64,000 bases of DNA, taken from assembly GCA_030248225.1 (NCBI GenBank), contig JASANE010028021.1, positions 25,788 through 89,787 of the forward strand. The letters are read 5' to 3'. Made by a program: the position numbers and the translations under genes. Positions 63,133-64,000 of the stretch are shown in pieces; within the stretch, counting starts at the first letter, position 1; the number at the start of each line of letters is the position of its first letter. Origin of the DNA: Trileptium ribeirensis (taxonomy: Eukaryota > Nematoda > Enoplea > Enoplida > Thoracostomopsidae). The notes under the pieces are model-generated. The model worked only from the letters and a program-made list of their open reading frames with translations. It ran no database searches and was not told the origin of the DNA.

Positions 63133-63611
63133 CTAAAATTAGAAAATAGATATCGAAATTAGTTTTAAAGGATATAAAGTATATTATAGCAAAAGATTGG
63201 TATAACTAATTTTAAACAGCAAAACACACAAAATACATTAGTATAAAGTTCAGTGCAACAAAGCTAGCTAAAGTTTGCATAGGTGTTAATAGTGTCGTAA
63301 CGGTTTATTTCCCCTGAGGATCGGTCGCTCTCCCCATAACCATATTCACAGGCCCCTTTCCGCTAAACCCTTTGCGTGATAAAAATACTACATATAAATG
63401 TTGTGTTGCACAGTTAGCGGCCCTGCGTAACATGTAGTTTAAAGACGTCCCAGTAATGAGTCAATACCTGTCACAATATTGATTAGGAATAGTTGATTCC
63501 ATGAGCTTAGAAGCCCTAAAATCTGCAACTCATTTGAAAATTTTATATATCTAGTCGTTTACGAGAAAAAATGATATCCTCATGAAATATATTTTAAGCT
63601 CAGTAATCACA

Positions 63612-63953
63612 GTTATCGACAGATTAAAAAGTGGAACCTTGACTTGACTTAAGTACGGTGATCCCTCATTAGGCAACCTTTACCCTATTAACAATGTCAC
63701 GAATCAGTGCTCTGCTGCCTCGTCGACTATTTGCAATTTCCTGACAATCTTCGCACCAGCTTGTCCATTTTACCGATGAGCAATTTCAGCTCTTCTGAAA
63801 CGGTGATAGTATGGGCAATATAGATTTAACCTAAGTCTTGCACATACCACCAAGCAGACTTTTCCACTGAGGATGTGGTTCAGCATAGAGAATCAATCTG
63901 AGTAGCCTAACGTCATCCATACGCAGTACATGACCTAAATAACGCAGTTTTCA
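63612..63953 (-). mobile_element. LINE 3' fragment, right arm of inverted repeat
   Basis: Near-identical reverse complement of 62626-62966, with only a handful of substitutions and one single-base length difference. The arms are separated by about 645 bp that contain EB exon 1. Confidence 0.8.
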
Positions 63954-64000
63954 TCAGAGCACGAACGAAACCAAGCACGTCACACATACAACCAATTGTG

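Overview
Eukaryotic, AT-rich, intron-dominated animal DNA. There are no bacterial-style operons, and I see no rRNA gene, no convincing functional tRNA and no CRISPR. One gene dominates: a very large minus-strand gene enters at the right edge and leaves at the left edge. I can place 26 of its coding exons between 63132 and 788. Together they make 3,549 coding bases (about 1,183 residues) spread over about 62 kb. Each exon encodes one cysteine-rich module of about 38-57 residues. Nineteen of the 26 fit C-x5-C-x5-C-x4-C-x-C-x10-C exactly once a longer final loop is allowed in two of them, and most carry a PPGS/KPGS-type entry linker and a GGS or TGGS turn. This resembles the EB-module class of secreted or extracellular ecdysozoan proteins. 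EB modules are abundant in nematodes, and short TTAGGC-like runs (the nematode telomere unit) occur in the window, so a nematode or a related ecdysozoan is the best guess, not a proof.

The exon architecture is unusually regular. Every intron is phase 1, every exon is a multiple of three, and no junction codon is a stop. Any exon can therefore be skipped, duplicated or lost without breaking the frame. The sequence shows that turnover: a decayed tandem copy beside the 24497-24646 exon, a second probable dead module at 55688-55797, and living sister exons such as 51913/54385 and 16022/18192.

The introns (0.5-5.6 kb) are filled with mobile elements and repeats. The clearest is a complete 3.0-kb hAT transposon (58928-61936) with an intact 807-codon transposase, terminal inverted repeats and a perfect 8-bp target duplication. 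Others are a decayed Tc1/mariner element (42819-44096), a 359-bp palindromic element with a 7-bp target duplication (32551-32909), and several smaller inverted-repeat elements. There are also two tRNA-derived repeat families, partly in tandem (30495-30800 and 42190-42690; 31690-31965 and 55940-56800). Two nearly identical LINE 3' fragments lie in opposite orientation on either side of the 63007-63132 exon. Several GC-rich or low-complexity islands also recur.

Layout: 1-9 kb, the last visible exons (transcript order runs right to left); 12-29 kb, the densest exon stretch; 31-45 kb, sparse exons in repeat-rich introns; 45-58 kb, more exons, a dead exon and a tandem repeat array; 58-64 kb, the hAT transposon, the first visible exon and the LINE inverted repeat. 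Neither the start codon/signal peptide nor the stop codon of the large gene is inside the window.
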